Below are positions 47,245-56,585 of a DNA stretch of 64,000 nt, piece after piece (position 1 is the first letter of the stretch; each line of letters starts with the position of its first letter). The position numbers and the translations under genes were made by a program. The stretch is from positions 1 through 64,000 of the forward strand of contig JYOD01000019.1 of NCBI GenBank assembly GCA_000955785.1, read 5' to 3'. The stretch comes from Burkholderiaceae bacterium 16. Its GTDB lineage: Bacteria; Pseudomonadota; Gammaproteobacteria; Burkholderiales; Burkholderiaceae. The notes below the pieces were generated by a model that ran no database searches, had not been told where the DNA came from, and saw only the letters and a list, made by a program, of their open reading frames with translations.

Positions 47245-48144
47245 ATGTGGTTCAAGAATCTCCAGCTGCACCGTCTGTCCGCACCGTGGTCCCTCGCCGC
47301 CGACGAGGTCGAAGCCTGCCTGGCGCGCCACGCCTTCTTCCCCGGCACCAGCCTGGAAATGCAGACCCAGGGTTGGGCCTCGCCGCGTGAAAACGGCGCC
47401 CTGGTGCATCAGGTCGGCAAGCAGATGCTGCTGACCATGCGCACCGAGAAAAAGCTGCTGCCCTCCACCGTGGTCAACCAGGTCACCAAGGCGCGCGCCG
47501 CCGAACTGGAAGAGCAGCAAGGCTTCAAGCCGGGCCGCAAGCAGATGCGCGAACTCAAGGAACAGATCACCGAAGAACTGCTGCCGCGCGCGTTCAGCAT
47601 CCGCCGGGACACCCGTGTGTGGATCGATCCGGTCAACGGCTGGCTTGCCATCGACGCCGCCGCCCCCGCCAAGGCCGACGAAGTGCGCGGCCTGCTGTTC
47701 AAGGCGATCGACCCGCTGCCGCTGGAAAACCTGCATGTGAACCAGTCGCCGGTCGCCGCCATGACCGACTGGCTGGCCACCGACACGGCGCCGGCCGGCT
47801 TCACCGTCGATCAGGAGATGGAGCTGCAATCCAGCGCCGAAAGCAAAGCCACGGTGCGCTATGTGCGCCACCCGCTGGATGCCGAGGACCTGCGCCGCCA
47901 TATCGCCGCCGGCAAACGCTGCACGCGCCTGGCGATGACCTGGAACGACCGCGTGTCCTTCGTGCTGACCGAGTCGCTGACCATCAAGCGCGTGGCGCCG
48001 CTGGACGTGATCAAGGAACAGGCCGGCGCCAGCGCAAGCGATGAAGACGAACGCTTCGACGGCGACTTCACCATGATGGCCGGCGAACTGGCCAATATGC
48101 TGTCGGATCTGACCGAAGCACTGGGCGGCGAACGCAAGGCCTGA
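47245..48144 (+). CDS. rdgC: Recombination-associated protein RdgC
   Basis: RdgC is a ring-shaped nonspecific DNA-binding protein that restrains RecA. The 299-residue product begins [11 protein letters not shown], the family signature, and has [50 protein letters not shown] and a charged C-terminal part with [19 protein letters not shown]. Length is normal for the family. It has no evident operon partners. Confidence 0.95.
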   Translation: MWFKNLQLHRLSAPWSLAADEVEACLARHAFFPGTSLEMQTQGWASPRENGALVHQVGKQMLLTMRTEKKLLPSTVVNQVTKARAAELEEQQGFKPGRKQMRELKEQITEELLPRAFSIRRDTRVWIDPVNGWLAIDAAAPAKADEVRGLLFKAIDPLPLENLHVNQSPVAAMTDWLATDTAPAGFTVDQEMELQSSAESKATVRYVRHPLDAEDLRRHIAAGKRCTRLAMTWNDRVSFVLTESLTIKRVAPLDVIKEQAGASASDEDERFDGDFTMMAGELANMLSDLTEALGGERKA

Positions 48145-48194
48145 GCCCGCGAGCCTGATTGACAGGTCCAGGCTTTAGCCAGCACTAGCAGGCC

Positions 48195-49046
48195 TTAAAC
48201 GGCACCGCCGCCCGGCGGTGCTGCGGCGTATCCCAGCAGCGCGCTGGCAGCCTGCGCCTCGCGGCGCACGGCGATGGCAATCGGCCCGTCCATCGCGGCA
48301 TCGAAGCCGCCCGTGGCGCCCAGCGCCGTGATTACCCCACAGATGCGGCCCGTGTAATCGTACAACGGCGCGGCCACGGCGCTGATGCCCTTCAGGTTGG
48401 TATCCCGCACCACCGCGCACCCCGCTCGCCGCACTTCCTCTCGCAGCACCCCGATAGGATCATCACGGTCGAGCTGCGCGCGCAACTCCGGCGCCGCCGC
48501 AGCAAGCTCTTCTTCAGCCATCGCGCGCACGCGCGGCTCGTCCAGCAGGCCCAGCAGCGTGCGCCCCGTGGCCGACCACAACATCGACAACACCGATCCC
48601 ACGCGCACATTGACCGTCACGGGAAGCCCGGGCTCCTCGAAACGCACAATGGTCGGGCCCTTGTTCCCCATCACGGCCACGAAGCAGGTGACGTCAAGGC
48701 TCTCGCGCAAGCGGATCAGCGACGGCTCGGCGATCCGGACCGGATCCACCTGCCGCATCGCCGCCAGGCCGATCAGCATGGCCTCCACGCCGAGAAAATA
48801 CTGCTGCGACCCCGACTCCTGCGCCACCAGCCCCTCATCGATCAGGCTGGCCAGGTAGCGGTGCACCTTGGCCGGGCTTTCCGCGATATGCGCGGCCAGC
48901 GCGGTCAGGCTGGCGCGCCCGCCGAGATTGGCCAGCCCCTTGAGCACGGTCATGCCGGTCTGCGCCGATTGCACGCGCTGCCGCCGCTCGCGCGCCGGCG
49001 GTTCCGCGGGCAACGCGGCGTCGTCTGGATCGAGTGTTGTCTTCAT
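48195..49046 (-). CDS. IclR-family regulator
   Basis: A 283-residue IclR regulator with an N-terminal winged helix (about 22-85, TGMTVLKGLANLGGRASLTALAAHIAESPAKVHRYLASLIDEG) and a C-terminal effector domain with GPTIVRFEEPGLPVTVNVRVGSVL and GISAVAAPLYDYTGRICGVI. It is divergent from the Bug/P450 genes across 173 bp holding a TACGCA-a-TGCGTA palindrome, so it probably regulates them. Effector unknown, likely an aromatic or carboxylic compound. Confidence 0.92.
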   Translation of the reverse strand: MKTTLDPDDAALPAEPPARERRQRVQSAQTGMTVLKGLANLGGRASLTALAAHIAESPAKVHRYLASLIDEGLVAQESGSQQYFLGVEAMLIGLAAMRQVDPVRIAEPSLIRLRESLDVTCFVAVMGNKGPTIVRFEEPGLPVTVNVRVGSVLSMLWSATGRTLLGLLDEPRVRAMAEEELAAAAPELRAQLDRDDPIGVLREEVRRAGCAVVRDTNLKGISAVAAPLYDYTGRICGVITALGATGGFDAAMDGPIAIAVRREAQAASALLGYAAAPPGGGAV

Positions 49047-49133
49047 GGCCGGAGATTCTAGTGCGGTGCGGGCCGCCGCGTCAGGAACATTGGCACGGGG
49101 CCCGCAAACCCGCGTTAACCCGCATCGCCAGAT

Positions 49134-49160
49134 TACGCAATGCGTATATCATTTACGCAT
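49134..49160 (+). promoter_or_regulatory. Putative IclR operator
   Basis: A perfect 13-bp palindrome TACGCA-A-TGCGTA (49134-49146) is followed by another TTACGCAT half-site at 49153-49160. It sits in the AT-rich part of the gap between the IclR gene and the Bug gene, about 60-85 bp before the latter's ATG. Position and symmetry suit the divergent regulator. Confidence 0.5.
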
Positions 49161-49219
49161 AACGAAGTCGAAGAAGCAAACCGCCGCTGCCGACAACAAA
49201 ACGAGAAACAGGAGACAAG

Positions 49220-50197
49220 ATGATCACAGTCCGCAAATGCATCGCCACGGGCCTGGCCGCCATCCCCTTGCTGGCGGCCACCGCCAGCGCCGAAACCGCA
49301 TTCCCGTCCAAGCCGGTCCGCTGGGTGGTGCCCTATGCGGCCGGCGGCGGATCTGACTTCCTGGCGCGCTCCATCGGCCAGGCGCTCTCCGCCCGGCTGG
49401 ACCAGCCGGTGGTGGTGGACAACAAGCCAGGCGGCAACACGGCGATTGCCGCGGCGGAGACCGCCCGGTCCCCGGCGGACGGCTACACAGTGCTGTCGGC
49501 GGACAACGGCACGCTGGTGTTCAACCCGGCACTGTACAAGACCCTTTCCTACAATCCGGTCAAGGATCTGGCACCCGTCACCCTGCTGGGCCGCTTCCCG
49601 ATGATCCTGGTGGTCGGCCCCGGCATGAACGTCAGCAACGTGCAGGAGTTCATCGCCCGCGCCAGGTCCAAGGCCGGCGGCATCGACTACGCCTCGGCGG
49701 GCGCGGGCAGCCCGCACCATCTTGCGATGGAGTTGCTCAAGGTGGAAGCCGGACTGAATATGGTCCACGCCCCTTATCGCGGCGCGGCACCCGCGCTGGC
49801 CGACGTGGTCGGCGGGCAGGTCCCGGCCATGATGGTCGACCTCGCCGCGGGCGCGGGCTTTATCAAGGGCGGCAAGGTCAAGGCGCTGGCCGTGGCCAAC
49901 CCGACCCGCCTGCCCCAGTTGCCGGACGTGCCAACCTTTGCCGAGGCGGGCTACAAGAACGTGGAAGCCGCGGCCTTGGTCGGCATGGTAGTGCCGGCCG
50001 CCACGCCGCCGGAGATCATCGCCACGCTGAACAAGCAGGTGGTGGCGGCCATCAAGGAGCCGGCCGTCAGCAAGCGGCTGGTGGACTTCGGCGTGGAGCC
50101 GGTGGGCAACACGCCCGCGCAATACGCTGAGCTGCTGCGCAGCGAGACCACGCGCTGGCACAAGCTGATCCGGGACCTGAAGATCACCCTGGACTGA
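49220..50197 (+). CDS. Tripartite tricarboxylate transport (Bug) substrate-binding protein
   Basis: A 325-residue TctC/Bug-family receptor with a signal peptide ending near ATASAETA (about residue 25). Landmarks: FPSKPVRWVVPYAAGGGSDFLAR, VVVDNKPGGNTAIAAAETARSPADGYTVL, YASAGAGSPHHLAMELLK and APYRGAAPALADVVGGQV. A GGAGAC ribosome site precedes the ATG. It lies 54 bp before the P450-reductase gene, suggesting that its ligand is the P450 substrate or a related compound. Confidence 0.92.
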   Translation: MITVRKCIATGLAAIPLLAATASAETAFPSKPVRWVVPYAAGGGSDFLARSIGQALSARLDQPVVVDNKPGGNTAIAAAETARSPADGYTVLSADNGTLVFNPALYKTLSYNPVKDLAPVTLLGRFPMILVVGPGMNVSNVQEFIARARSKAGGIDYASAGAGSPHHLAMELLKVEAGLNMVHAPYRGAAPALADVVGGQVPAMMVDLAAGAGFIKGGKVKALAVANPTRLPQLPDVPTFAEAGYKNVEAAALVGMVVPAATPPEIIATLNKQVVAAIKEPAVSKRLVDFGVEPVGNTPAQYAELLRSETTRWHKLIRDLKITLD

Positions 50198-50251
50198 TCG
50201 CCGCGCCTTGTCGCGCAAGGACCCCGCAAAACGAACACCGGAGCAACAAGC

Positions 50252-52600
50252 ATGGCCAACGTCACCCCCAACACACGCGCCTCGGGATGCCCCGTTGACC
50301 ACGGCTTGCTGGCGGCGCAACGCACGCCTGCCGGCTGCCCGGTCAGCCCGGGCGCTGCCGGCTTCGATCCGTTCGAGGATGCCTACCAGCAAGACCCGCC
50401 CGAATACGTGCGCTGGGCGCGCGAACAGGAGCCCGTCTTCTACAGCCCGAAGCTGGGCTACTGGGTGGTCACGCGCTACGACGACATCAAGGCGATCTTC
50501 CGCGACAACCTCACATTCAGCCCCTCCATCGCGCTGGAGAAGATCACGCCGACCGGGCCGGAAGCCAACGCCGTGCTGGCCTCCTACGGCTACGCGATGA
50601 ACCGCACGCTCGTCAACGAAGACGAGCCCGCGCACATGCCGCGGCGCCGCGTGCTGATGGAGCCTTTCACGCCGGAGGAACTCAAGCATCACGAACCCAT
50701 GGTGCGCAGACTGGCGCGCGAGTACGTCGACCGCTTTATCGACGACGGCCGCGCCGACCTGGTCGACCAGATGCTGTGGGAAGTGCCGCTGACCGTGGCG
50801 CTGCATTTTCTCGGCGTGCCCGAGGAAGACATGGACCTGCTGCGCAAGTATTCCATCGCGCATACCGTCAACACCTGGGGCCGGCCCAAGCCGGAGGAGC
50901 AGGTGGAGGTCGCGCATGCGGTGGGCAATTTCTGGCAGCTCGCCGGCAGGATCCTCGACAAGATGCGGCAGGACCCGTCCGGGCCGGGCTGGATGCGCTA
51001 CGGCATCCGCAAGCAGCAGGAGCACCCGGAGATCGTGACGGACTCCTACCTCCATTCGATGATGATGGCCGGCATTGTCGCCGCGCATGAAACCACCGCC
51101 AATGCGACGGCCAATGCCATCAAGCTGCTGCTGCAGCATCCGCGCGCATGGCAGGAGATCTGCGAGGACCCAGGCCTGATCCCGAACGCGGTGGAGGAAT
51201 GCCTGCGGCACAACGGCTCGGTGGCCGCCTGGCGGCGCCTGGCCACGCGCGACGTGCGGGTTGGCGGCGTGGACATTCCCGCCGGCTCCAGGCTGCTGAT
51301 CGTGACGTCCTCGGCCAATCACGACGAGCGGCACTTCGCCGACGCGGATCTGTTCGACATCCGCCGCGAAAACGCCAGCGACCAGCTCACCTTCGGCTAC
51401 GGTTCGCACCAGTGCATGGGCAAGAACCTGGCGCGCATGGAGATGCAGGTTTTCCTGGAGGAACTCACGCGGCGCCTGCCCCATATGCGCCTGGCGGAGC
51501 AGCGCTTCAGCTATGTGCCCAACACCTCGTTCCGCGGCCCCGAGCACGTGTGGGTGGAGTGGGACCCGAGGCAGAATCCCGAGCGCGCCAACCCCGAATT
51601 GCTGGATGTACAGGTGCCGGTACGCATCGGCGAGCCTTCGGGCCATGCCCTGAGCCGGCCGGTGGTGGTGGCTAGCGCGGCCCGCGCGGCCGAGGGCATC
51701 GTCCGGCTGCGGCTGGTATCGTCCGATGGCCAGCCGATGCCGCGCTGGACACCGGGCTCGCATATCGACGTGGAATGCGGCGATACCGGGCTGTCGCGGC
51801 AGTACTCGCTGTGCGGCGATCCGGACGACAGCGGCGCGCTGGAGATCGCCGTGCTGCGGGAAGCGCAAGGCCGCGGCGGCTCCGCCTGGGTCCATGACGG
51901 CGTAAAGGCCGGCGACCGGCTGAAGATCCGCGGACCGCGCAATCACTTCCGGCTGGACGAGAGCGCGGGCAAGCTGATCCTTATCGCCGGCGGCATCGGC
52001 ATCACGCCCGTCAGCGCGATGGCGCGGCGGGCGAAGGTGCTCGGCATGGACTACGAATTGCACTACAGCGGCCGTTCACGCGCATCCATGGCACTGCTCG
52101 ACGAACTTGCCGCACTGCATGGCGATCGCCTGCATCTCTACGCCAGGGAGGAAGGACGGCGCAACGATTTCGCCAGCCTGCTCGCGCATCCCGAGCCGGA
52201 TACGCAGATCTACGCCTGCGGCCCGGCGCGCATGCTCGAAGCCCTGCAGCAAGCCTGCGCGGGCTGGCCCGAGGACGCGCTGCGGATCGAGCATTTCCAG
52301 TCCGCGCTGAGCACGCTGGACCCCGGCCAGGAGCAGGCGTTCGAAGCCGAGCTGAAGGACTCCGGCCTTGTCGTCACGGTGGCGCCCGGCCAGACCCTGC
52401 TGGCCGCGCTGCGCGCCGCCAACATCGACATGCAGAGCGATTGCGAGGAAGGCCTGTGCGGCTCGTGCGAAGTGCGCGTGCTGGCCGGCGAAGTGGATCA
52501 TCGCGACGTGGTGCTCACCCGCACCGAGCGCGAAGCCAATACGAAGATGATGGCGTGCTGCTCGCGCGCGAAGTGCACGCGGCTGGTGCTGGAGCTGTGA
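50252..52600 (+). CDS. Self-sufficient cytochrome P450 fused to FMN/2Fe-2S reductase (CYP116B type)
   Basis: A 782-residue monooxygenase with all redox partners in one chain. The P450 domain (about 1-450) has the I-helix GIVAAHETTANAT (HETT at 279-282), an ExxR in EECLRH and the heme loop FGYGSHQCMG with thiolate ligand Cys388. The phthalate-dioxygenase-reductase-like part follows, with FMN motif RQYSLCG (about 516), NAD(P)H loop AGGIGITPVSAM (about 579) and a C-terminal 2Fe-2S ferredoxin with Cys731, Cys736, Cys739 and Cys769. This is the CYP116B architecture, known from Cupriavidus metallidurans (CYP116B1), whose reported activities include thiocarbamate herbicide oxidation. The natural substrate is unknown. 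It is paired with a Bug receptor and an IclR regulator. Confidence 0.95.
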   Translation: MANVTPNTRASGCPVDHGLLAAQRTPAGCPVSPGAAGFDPFEDAYQQDPPEYVRWAREQEPVFYSPKLGYWVVTRYDDIKAIFRDNLTFSPSIALEKITPTGPEANAVLASYGYAMNRTLVNEDEPAHMPRRRVLMEPFTPEELKHHEPMVRRLAREYVDRFIDDGRADLVDQMLWEVPLTVALHFLGVPEEDMDLLRKYSIAHTVNTWGRPKPEEQVEVAHAVGNFWQLAGRILDKMRQDPSGPGWMRYGIRKQQEHPEIVTDSYLHSMMMAGIVAAHETTANATANAIKLLLQHPRAWQEICEDPGLIPNAVEECLRHNGSVAAWRRLATRDVRVGGVDIPAGSRLLIVTSSANHDERHFADADLFDIRRENASDQLTFGYGSHQCMGKNLARMEMQVFLEELTRRLPHMRLAEQRFSYVPNTSFRGPEHVWVEWDPRQNPERANPELLDVQVPVRIGEPSGHALSRPVVVASAARAAEGIVRLRLVSSDGQPMPRWTPGSHIDVECGDTGLSRQYSLCGDPDDSGALEIAVLREAQGRGGSAWVHDGVKAGDRLKIRGPRNHFRLDESAGKLILIAGGIGITPVSAMARRAKVLGMDYELHYSGRSRASMALLDELAALHGDRLHLYAREEGRRNDFASLLAHPEPDTQIYACGPARMLEALQQACAGWPEDALRIEHFQSALSTLDPGQEQAFEAELKDSGLVVTVAPGQTLLAALRAANIDMQSDCEEGLCGSCEVRVLAGEVDHRDVVLTRTEREANTKMMACCSRAKCTRLVLEL

Positions 52601-52643
52601 GCGGCGGCGCTTGTCCGCGTGCCGCCGTCCTTGGGCGAGCCGA

Positions 52644-53270
52644 TCAGCCCCCCTGCTCCGCCACCAGCCGCGCGTCGATTGCACGCGCGCGCGCCACCGC
52701 CGGACGCGCGTTGATGCGGTCGATATAAGCCTGCACCACCGGCGTCGCCTCGACCAGCTTGAACATGGTGGTCCAGGTCAGCGCGGTGCCCCACAGCACA
52801 TCGGCGGCGGTGAAGGTATCGCCCAGCAGGTAGGGCCCTTTTTCCAGCTGGCCGAGCAACGTGCCGATCGTGGTGTCGTAGTCTCCATAGGGACACATCG
52901 CGCGCGGCGTCTCGCGCTGCTGCGAGCGGTCCACCAGCGCCGGCTCGAAGCACGAGCCGTAGAACGCCATCCAGCGCAGGTAAGGCCCGCGCAGCGGATC
53001 GGTCAGCGCGGGAGCGAGTCTTGCCTGCGGGAAGAGGTCGGCCAGGAAGATGAACACCGCAGTCTGCTCTGTCACCAGCGCGTCGCCATAAAGAATCGCC
53101 GGCACCTTGCCCATCGGATTGATGGCCAGGTAAGCCGGCTCGCGCTGCTCGCCGGCCTTCATGTTGAGCGGGTGGAGGCGATACGGCACGCCCAGTTCCT
53201 CGAGCAGGGTCAGTGCGCCGGTGGAACGCGTATTGGGCGAGTGGAACAGGGTGACTTCAGGCTGGGACAT
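52644..53270 (-). CDS. Glutathione S-transferase
   Basis: A 208-residue GST. The N-terminal thioredoxin-like domain includes VTLFHSPNTRSTGALTLLEELGVPY (catalytic Ser/Thr region), NPMGKVPAILYGDALVTEQTAVFIFLA, and the C-terminal helical domain has GPYLLGDTFTAADVLWGTALTW. GSTs conjugate glutathione to electrophiles. It converges with the P450-reductase gene, 43 bp apart, and could detoxify products of that enzyme; this is inference from position. The start at 53270 (MSQPEVTL) is preferred over a 9-codon extension. Confidence 0.9.
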   Translation of the reverse strand: MSQPEVTLFHSPNTRSTGALTLLEELGVPYRLHPLNMKAGEQREPAYLAINPMGKVPAILYGDALVTEQTAVFIFLADLFPQARLAPALTDPLRGPYLRWMAFYGSCFEPALVDRSQQRETPRAMCPYGDYDTTIGTLLGQLEKGPYLLGDTFTAADVLWGTALTWTTMFKLVEATPVVQAYIDRINARPAVARARAIDARLVAEQGG

Positions 53271-53325
53271 TGCGTTGGCTCCAGAGGGGGAAAGCAATCG
53301 GTGATCGGATCGGAAGATAGCGCCG

Positions 53326-53682
53326 CTACAGGCTGGCGCCGTCCACTTTCCTGGGCTGCAGTTGTGTCAGGTCGACGCCATCCAGGCAGCGCACATTGAT
53401 GGCCGCCACGCGCGAGCCGTCCGGCATGCTGCCCAGCGCGTAGGCCTCCACGCCGCACGTCTCGCAGAAGCGATGGTCGATCACATGCTTGTTGAACTTG
53501 TAGGTGCGCGTGGCCTGCGCGCCGTCGGTCAGGGTGAACTTGTCCGCGGGGGCGAACGACCAGATGAACCCGCGCTTGCTGCACAGCGAGCAATTGCACT
53601 CGATGGCGCCGGCCAGGTCGATGTCCACTTCATAGCGTACAGCGCCGCAATGGCAGCCGCCGGAGTAACGGGATTCCTGCAT
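53326..53682 (-). CDS. GFA-family (CENP-V/Gfa-like) zinc protein
   Basis: A 118-residue member of the Gfa/CENP-V family. Zinc cysteines are seen in GGCHCGAVRY, ECNCSLCSKRG and RFCETCGVEAY. The prototype Gfa was described as a glutathione-dependent formaldehyde-activating protein, but most relatives have no proven activity. The start at 53682 (MQESRY) follows GGAGA at good spacing; the frame also allows a start at 53700. It is in the same orientation as the GST and divergent from an AraC regulator. Confidence 0.88.
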   Translation of the reverse strand: MQESRYSGGCHCGAVRYEVDIDLAGAIECNCSLCSKRGFIWSFAPADKFTLTDGAQATRTYKFNKHVIDHRFCETCGVEAYALGSMPDGSRVAAINVRCLDGVDLTQLQPRKVDGASL

Positions 53683-53738
53683 GGTTGTCTCCGATATCAT
53701 GGCGCTTTGCCGAAGCCCGTAGTTTTACACCGATCCTC

Positions 53739-54584
53739 ATGCCCAGATTGGAAAAACGCGACACGCATGCACCCGTCACCGCCGAGCCCAAAGGCATCGT
53801 CGACCCGCGCGGCACCGGGCGCCGCATCCGGCTCGGCCGCTATCTGCCATCCGAGGCGCTGGCGCCCTTTGTCGAGCACTACTGGATCGTCGAATGGAAC
53901 CTGAAGGGCCACGCGCCGGAGGTGCAGCGAGTGCTGCCCTATCCGAACGCCAACCTGGTGTTCGACCACGGACAGACGGCGATTTTCGGCGTGGTGCGCG
54001 GTGTCTTCGACCGCAAGCTCGAAGGCGCTGGCCATGTGCTCGGCGTGCGCTTTCGCGTGGGCGGCCTGCGCCCCTTTCTGGATGAGCCGATGTCGGCGTT
54101 GACCGATGGCACGCGCCCGGCGCGCCCTCTGCTGCAGTGCGACGAACGCCACGCGGAAGCACTGGTGCTCGATGCCGGCAGTGACGAGGCCATGGTGAGC
54201 GCCGCCGAATCCCTGCTGTCCGGCGCCTTGCCCGCGCCAGACCCAGCCGTGGAGCAACTGCAAGGCGTGGTGGCGCATGCTGCCAGCGCGCAGGGCCCGG
54301 CCAGCGTGGAAGCGCTGGCGCAATACGCCGGCGTGGGCGTGCGCGCCCTGCAGCGGCTGTTCCAGGAATATGTGGGCGTGTCGCCCAAATGGATGCTGCG
54401 GCGCTATCGCCTGCAGGAAGCGGCATGGCGGCTGGCGCGCGGCGAGCCGGTCGGCCTTGCCCAACTCGCCGCGGATCTTGGCTATTTCGACCAGGCCCAC
54501 CTGACACGCGATTTCACCAAGCTGGTCGGGGTTTCGCCGGGCGATTACCAGCGCTCGCAAAACACGTTGGCAAACTGCCGCTGA
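53739..54584 (+). CDS. AraC-family regulator
   Basis: A 281-residue regulator. The N-terminal sensor half includes LAPFVEHYWIVEWNL and RVLPYPNANLVFDHG, as in a common AraC subgroup. The C-terminal DNA-binding domain has SVEALAQYAGVGVRALQRLFQEYVGVSPKWMLRRYRLQEAAW and AQLAADLGYFDQAHLTRDFTKLVGVSPGDYQ (about 205-275). The start at 53739 (MPRLEKRD) is used; an ATG 18 codons upstream lies inside the GFA promoter. Target unknown; the divergent GFA/GST pair is the nearest candidate. Confidence 0.9.
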   Translation: MPRLEKRDTHAPVTAEPKGIVDPRGTGRRIRLGRYLPSEALAPFVEHYWIVEWNLKGHAPEVQRVLPYPNANLVFDHGQTAIFGVVRGVFDRKLEGAGHVLGVRFRVGGLRPFLDEPMSALTDGTRPARPLLQCDERHAEALVLDAGSDEAMVSAAESLLSGALPAPDPAVEQLQGVVAHAASAQGPASVEALAQYAGVGVRALQRLFQEYVGVSPKWMLRRYRLQEAAWRLARGEPVGLAQLAADLGYFDQAHLTRDFTKLVGVSPGDYQRSQNTLANCR

Positions 54585-54607
54585 GCGCCACGGCGGCGCA
54601 AACCTTG

Positions 54608-55528
54608 TCAGCCGGCGCCGCCGATGTGTTCCGCCAGGTAATCGATCAGCACCCGCACCTTCGGTGGCAAAAAGCGATTGGGCGGATATAGCAGCCATAC
54701 CGTACCCACATAGGCGCGCGCCTGCAGCTCCCAGTCGGCCAGCACCTGCACCAGTTCGCCACGCTGCAGCGCGCCGGCCGCGGCGAAATCCGGCAGGCTG
54801 GCGACGCCGAAGCCCTGCTGCGCCGCCTCAAGCCGCGCGCCGGCGTGGTTCGCGATATAGCGCCCCCGCACCTCCACGGTCTGCGTCTCGGTGTCTCTGC
54901 GAAACCGCCAGCGGTTATCGTCGGCGGTTTCGCCAAGGTACAGGCAATCGTGCTGCGCAAGCTCGCGCGGATGCGCCGGCGTGCCGCGTGCGCGCAGGTA
55001 AGCCGGCGAGGCGCACAGCACCCAGCGCACCGTGCCCAGGCGCCGGCCCGCAAGGCCGGGCGGCGGGTGCCCGGTCAGGCGGATCACCAGATCGAGATCG
55101 TCATCGAGCGGATCGACCTCGTGGTCGGTGAACAGCAACTGGAGATCGATCTCCGTGTACGCGCGCAGGAAACCCGGCACGAGCGGATGGATCACCGTCT
55201 TCGCAAACGCGGTCGGCGCGCTCAAGCTGACCCGGCCTTGCGGCCGGCCCACCAGGTGACCGGCCGCATCCATCGCCCCCGACGCGGCGCTCACCACGTC
55301 GCGGCAGTACCGGTACACCTGCGCACCCGACTCCGTTACGCGCACCTTGCGGGTCGAGCGTTCCAGCAGGCGGGTCGCCAGGGCCTCCTCCAGGCGCTTG
55401 ATCTGGCGGCTGACCGTGGAAGGCGTGCTGCCGAGCTGGCGCGCGGCGACCGAAAAATTGCCCGCATCGACAACGCGCGCAAACACCGCCATATCGGGAA
55501 GCAAGGCGAAAAGTTCGGTTGGGTTCAT
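54608..55528 (-). CDS. LysR-family regulator
   Basis: A 306-residue LysR regulator. The helix-turn-helix lies at about 12-70 (MAVFARVVDAGNFSVAARQL, STPSTVSRQIKRLEEALATRLLERSTRKVRVTE) and the effector domain from about 95 (GRVSLSAPTAFAKTVIHPLVPGFL). It resembles the CrgA/DmlR-like subgroup. It is divergent from an EamA permease across 124 bp, the classic layout of a LysR regulator controlling an adjacent exporter. Confidence 0.92.
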   Translation of the reverse strand: MNPTELFALLPDMAVFARVVDAGNFSVAARQLGSTPSTVSRQIKRLEEALATRLLERSTRKVRVTESGAQVYRYCRDVVSAASGAMDAAGHLVGRPQGRVSLSAPTAFAKTVIHPLVPGFLRAYTEIDLQLLFTDHEVDPLDDDLDLVIRLTGHPPPGLAGRRLGTVRWVLCASPAYLRARGTPAHPRELAQHDCLYLGETADDNRWRFRRDTETQTVEVRGRYIANHAGARLEAAQQGFGVASLPDFAAAGALQRGELVQVLADWELQARAYVGTVWLLYPPNRFLPPKVRVLIDYLAEHIGGAG

Positions 55529-55652
55529 ATGGATTGATCGCGGCCGGCGCGTTGGATTAATGCATTTGCGACATAAATGTTTTGCACATCGACCAGATTA
55601 TCACCGTGGATGCAAAGTTCGACAATGCGGAACCCATCGCCCGAGAACCGCC

Positions 55653-56576
55653 ATGCCTGCTCAAAAACGCTTTCTCTTGCTGTCCGACCTGATGCTGCTC
55701 GCGGTTGCCGTGGTCTGGGGCAGCAGCTACGGCGTGGTCAAGAGCGCGCTCGTGTTTTATCCCGTACTGGGCCTGCTGGCGTTGCGCTTCGGCATCACCT
55801 TCCTGGTGTTGTCGCCCACGCTGGCCAGGCTGCGCCATGCCGACGCCGCCACGCTGCGCGCGGTGCTGGGCACCGGGGTGCTGCTGCTGGCCATCTTCCT
55901 GTGCGAGACGTTTGGCGTGCTGCTCACGCGCGCATCCAACGCCGCCTTCCTGATCAGCTTGTGCGTGGTGCTGACGCCGCTGGTCGAATGGCTGCTGCTC
56001 AAGCGCAGGCCGGGCGCCATCGAATGGGCCGCGGTGGCGCTCTCGCTGATGGGCGCGTGGTTGCTGGCCGGCGACGGCGAGTTCGTCCTCAATCCCGGCG
56101 ATGGACTGATCCTGGCCGCCGCGGTGTTGCGGGCGCTGATGGTGTGCGTGACCAAGCGAGTGATGCGCGCGGCGCCAATGCCGGCGCTGACGATGACGGC
56201 GGTGCAAGCGGGCGTGGTGGCTGCAGGCAGCGCGGCCCTGGCGCTGGTCCTGATGCCCGCGCAGTGGCAACCGATCCCGTCGCTCTCCGGCCACGGGGCA
56301 TTCTGGGCCACGGTGCTGTACCTGGTGATCGCCTGCACGCTGTTCGCATTCTTCGCGCAGAACTACGCCATCAAGCGCAGCAGCCCCACGCGCGTGGCCC
56401 TGTTGATGGGCAGCGAACCCGCGTTTGGCGCCCTGTTCGCAAGCTTGTGGCTGGGGGAAAGGATCTCGGCCACCGCATGGACCGGCGGTGGCCTGATCGT
56501 AGCGGCATCGCTGCTGGCCACGGTGCGCTGGCGCAAGCCGGCCGAGGCAGAGGTACCGCAGGCCACGCAGGCCTGA
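55653..56576 (+). CDS. EamA/DMT-family transporter
   Basis: A 307-residue ten-helix permease with two EamA repeats. The first opens LMLLAVAVVWGSSYGVVKSAL, and the second has a VTKRVMRAAPMPALTMTAVQAG segment and the late GSEPAFGALFASLWLGERIS motif typical of the family. The start at 55653 (MPAQKRF) is chosen; upstream frame belongs to the divergent LysR region. Likely exports a metabolite under control of that LysR. It is distinct from the EamA protein at 3677-4579. Confidence 0.88.
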   Translation: MPAQKRFLLLSDLMLLAVAVVWGSSYGVVKSALVFYPVLGLLALRFGITFLVLSPTLARLRHADAATLRAVLGTGVLLLAIFLCETFGVLLTRASNAAFLISLCVVLTPLVEWLLLKRRPGAIEWAAVALSLMGAWLLAGDGEFVLNPGDGLILAAAVLRALMVCVTKRVMRAAPMPALTMTAVQAGVVAAGSAALALVLMPAQWQPIPSLSGHGAFWATVLYLVIACTLFAFFAQNYAIKRSSPTRVALLMGSEPAFGALFASLWLGERISATAWTGGGLIVAASLLATVRWRKPAEAEVPQATQA

Positions 56577-56585
56577 CGCCCACGC

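Noticed and set aside
49133-52063. A 976-codon open frame on the minus strand across the Bug and P450 genes
   Set aside because: It is antisense to two clear genes in very GC-rich DNA, where stop codons are rare in shadow frames; the translation has no domain and is rich in Arg, His, Gly and Ala.
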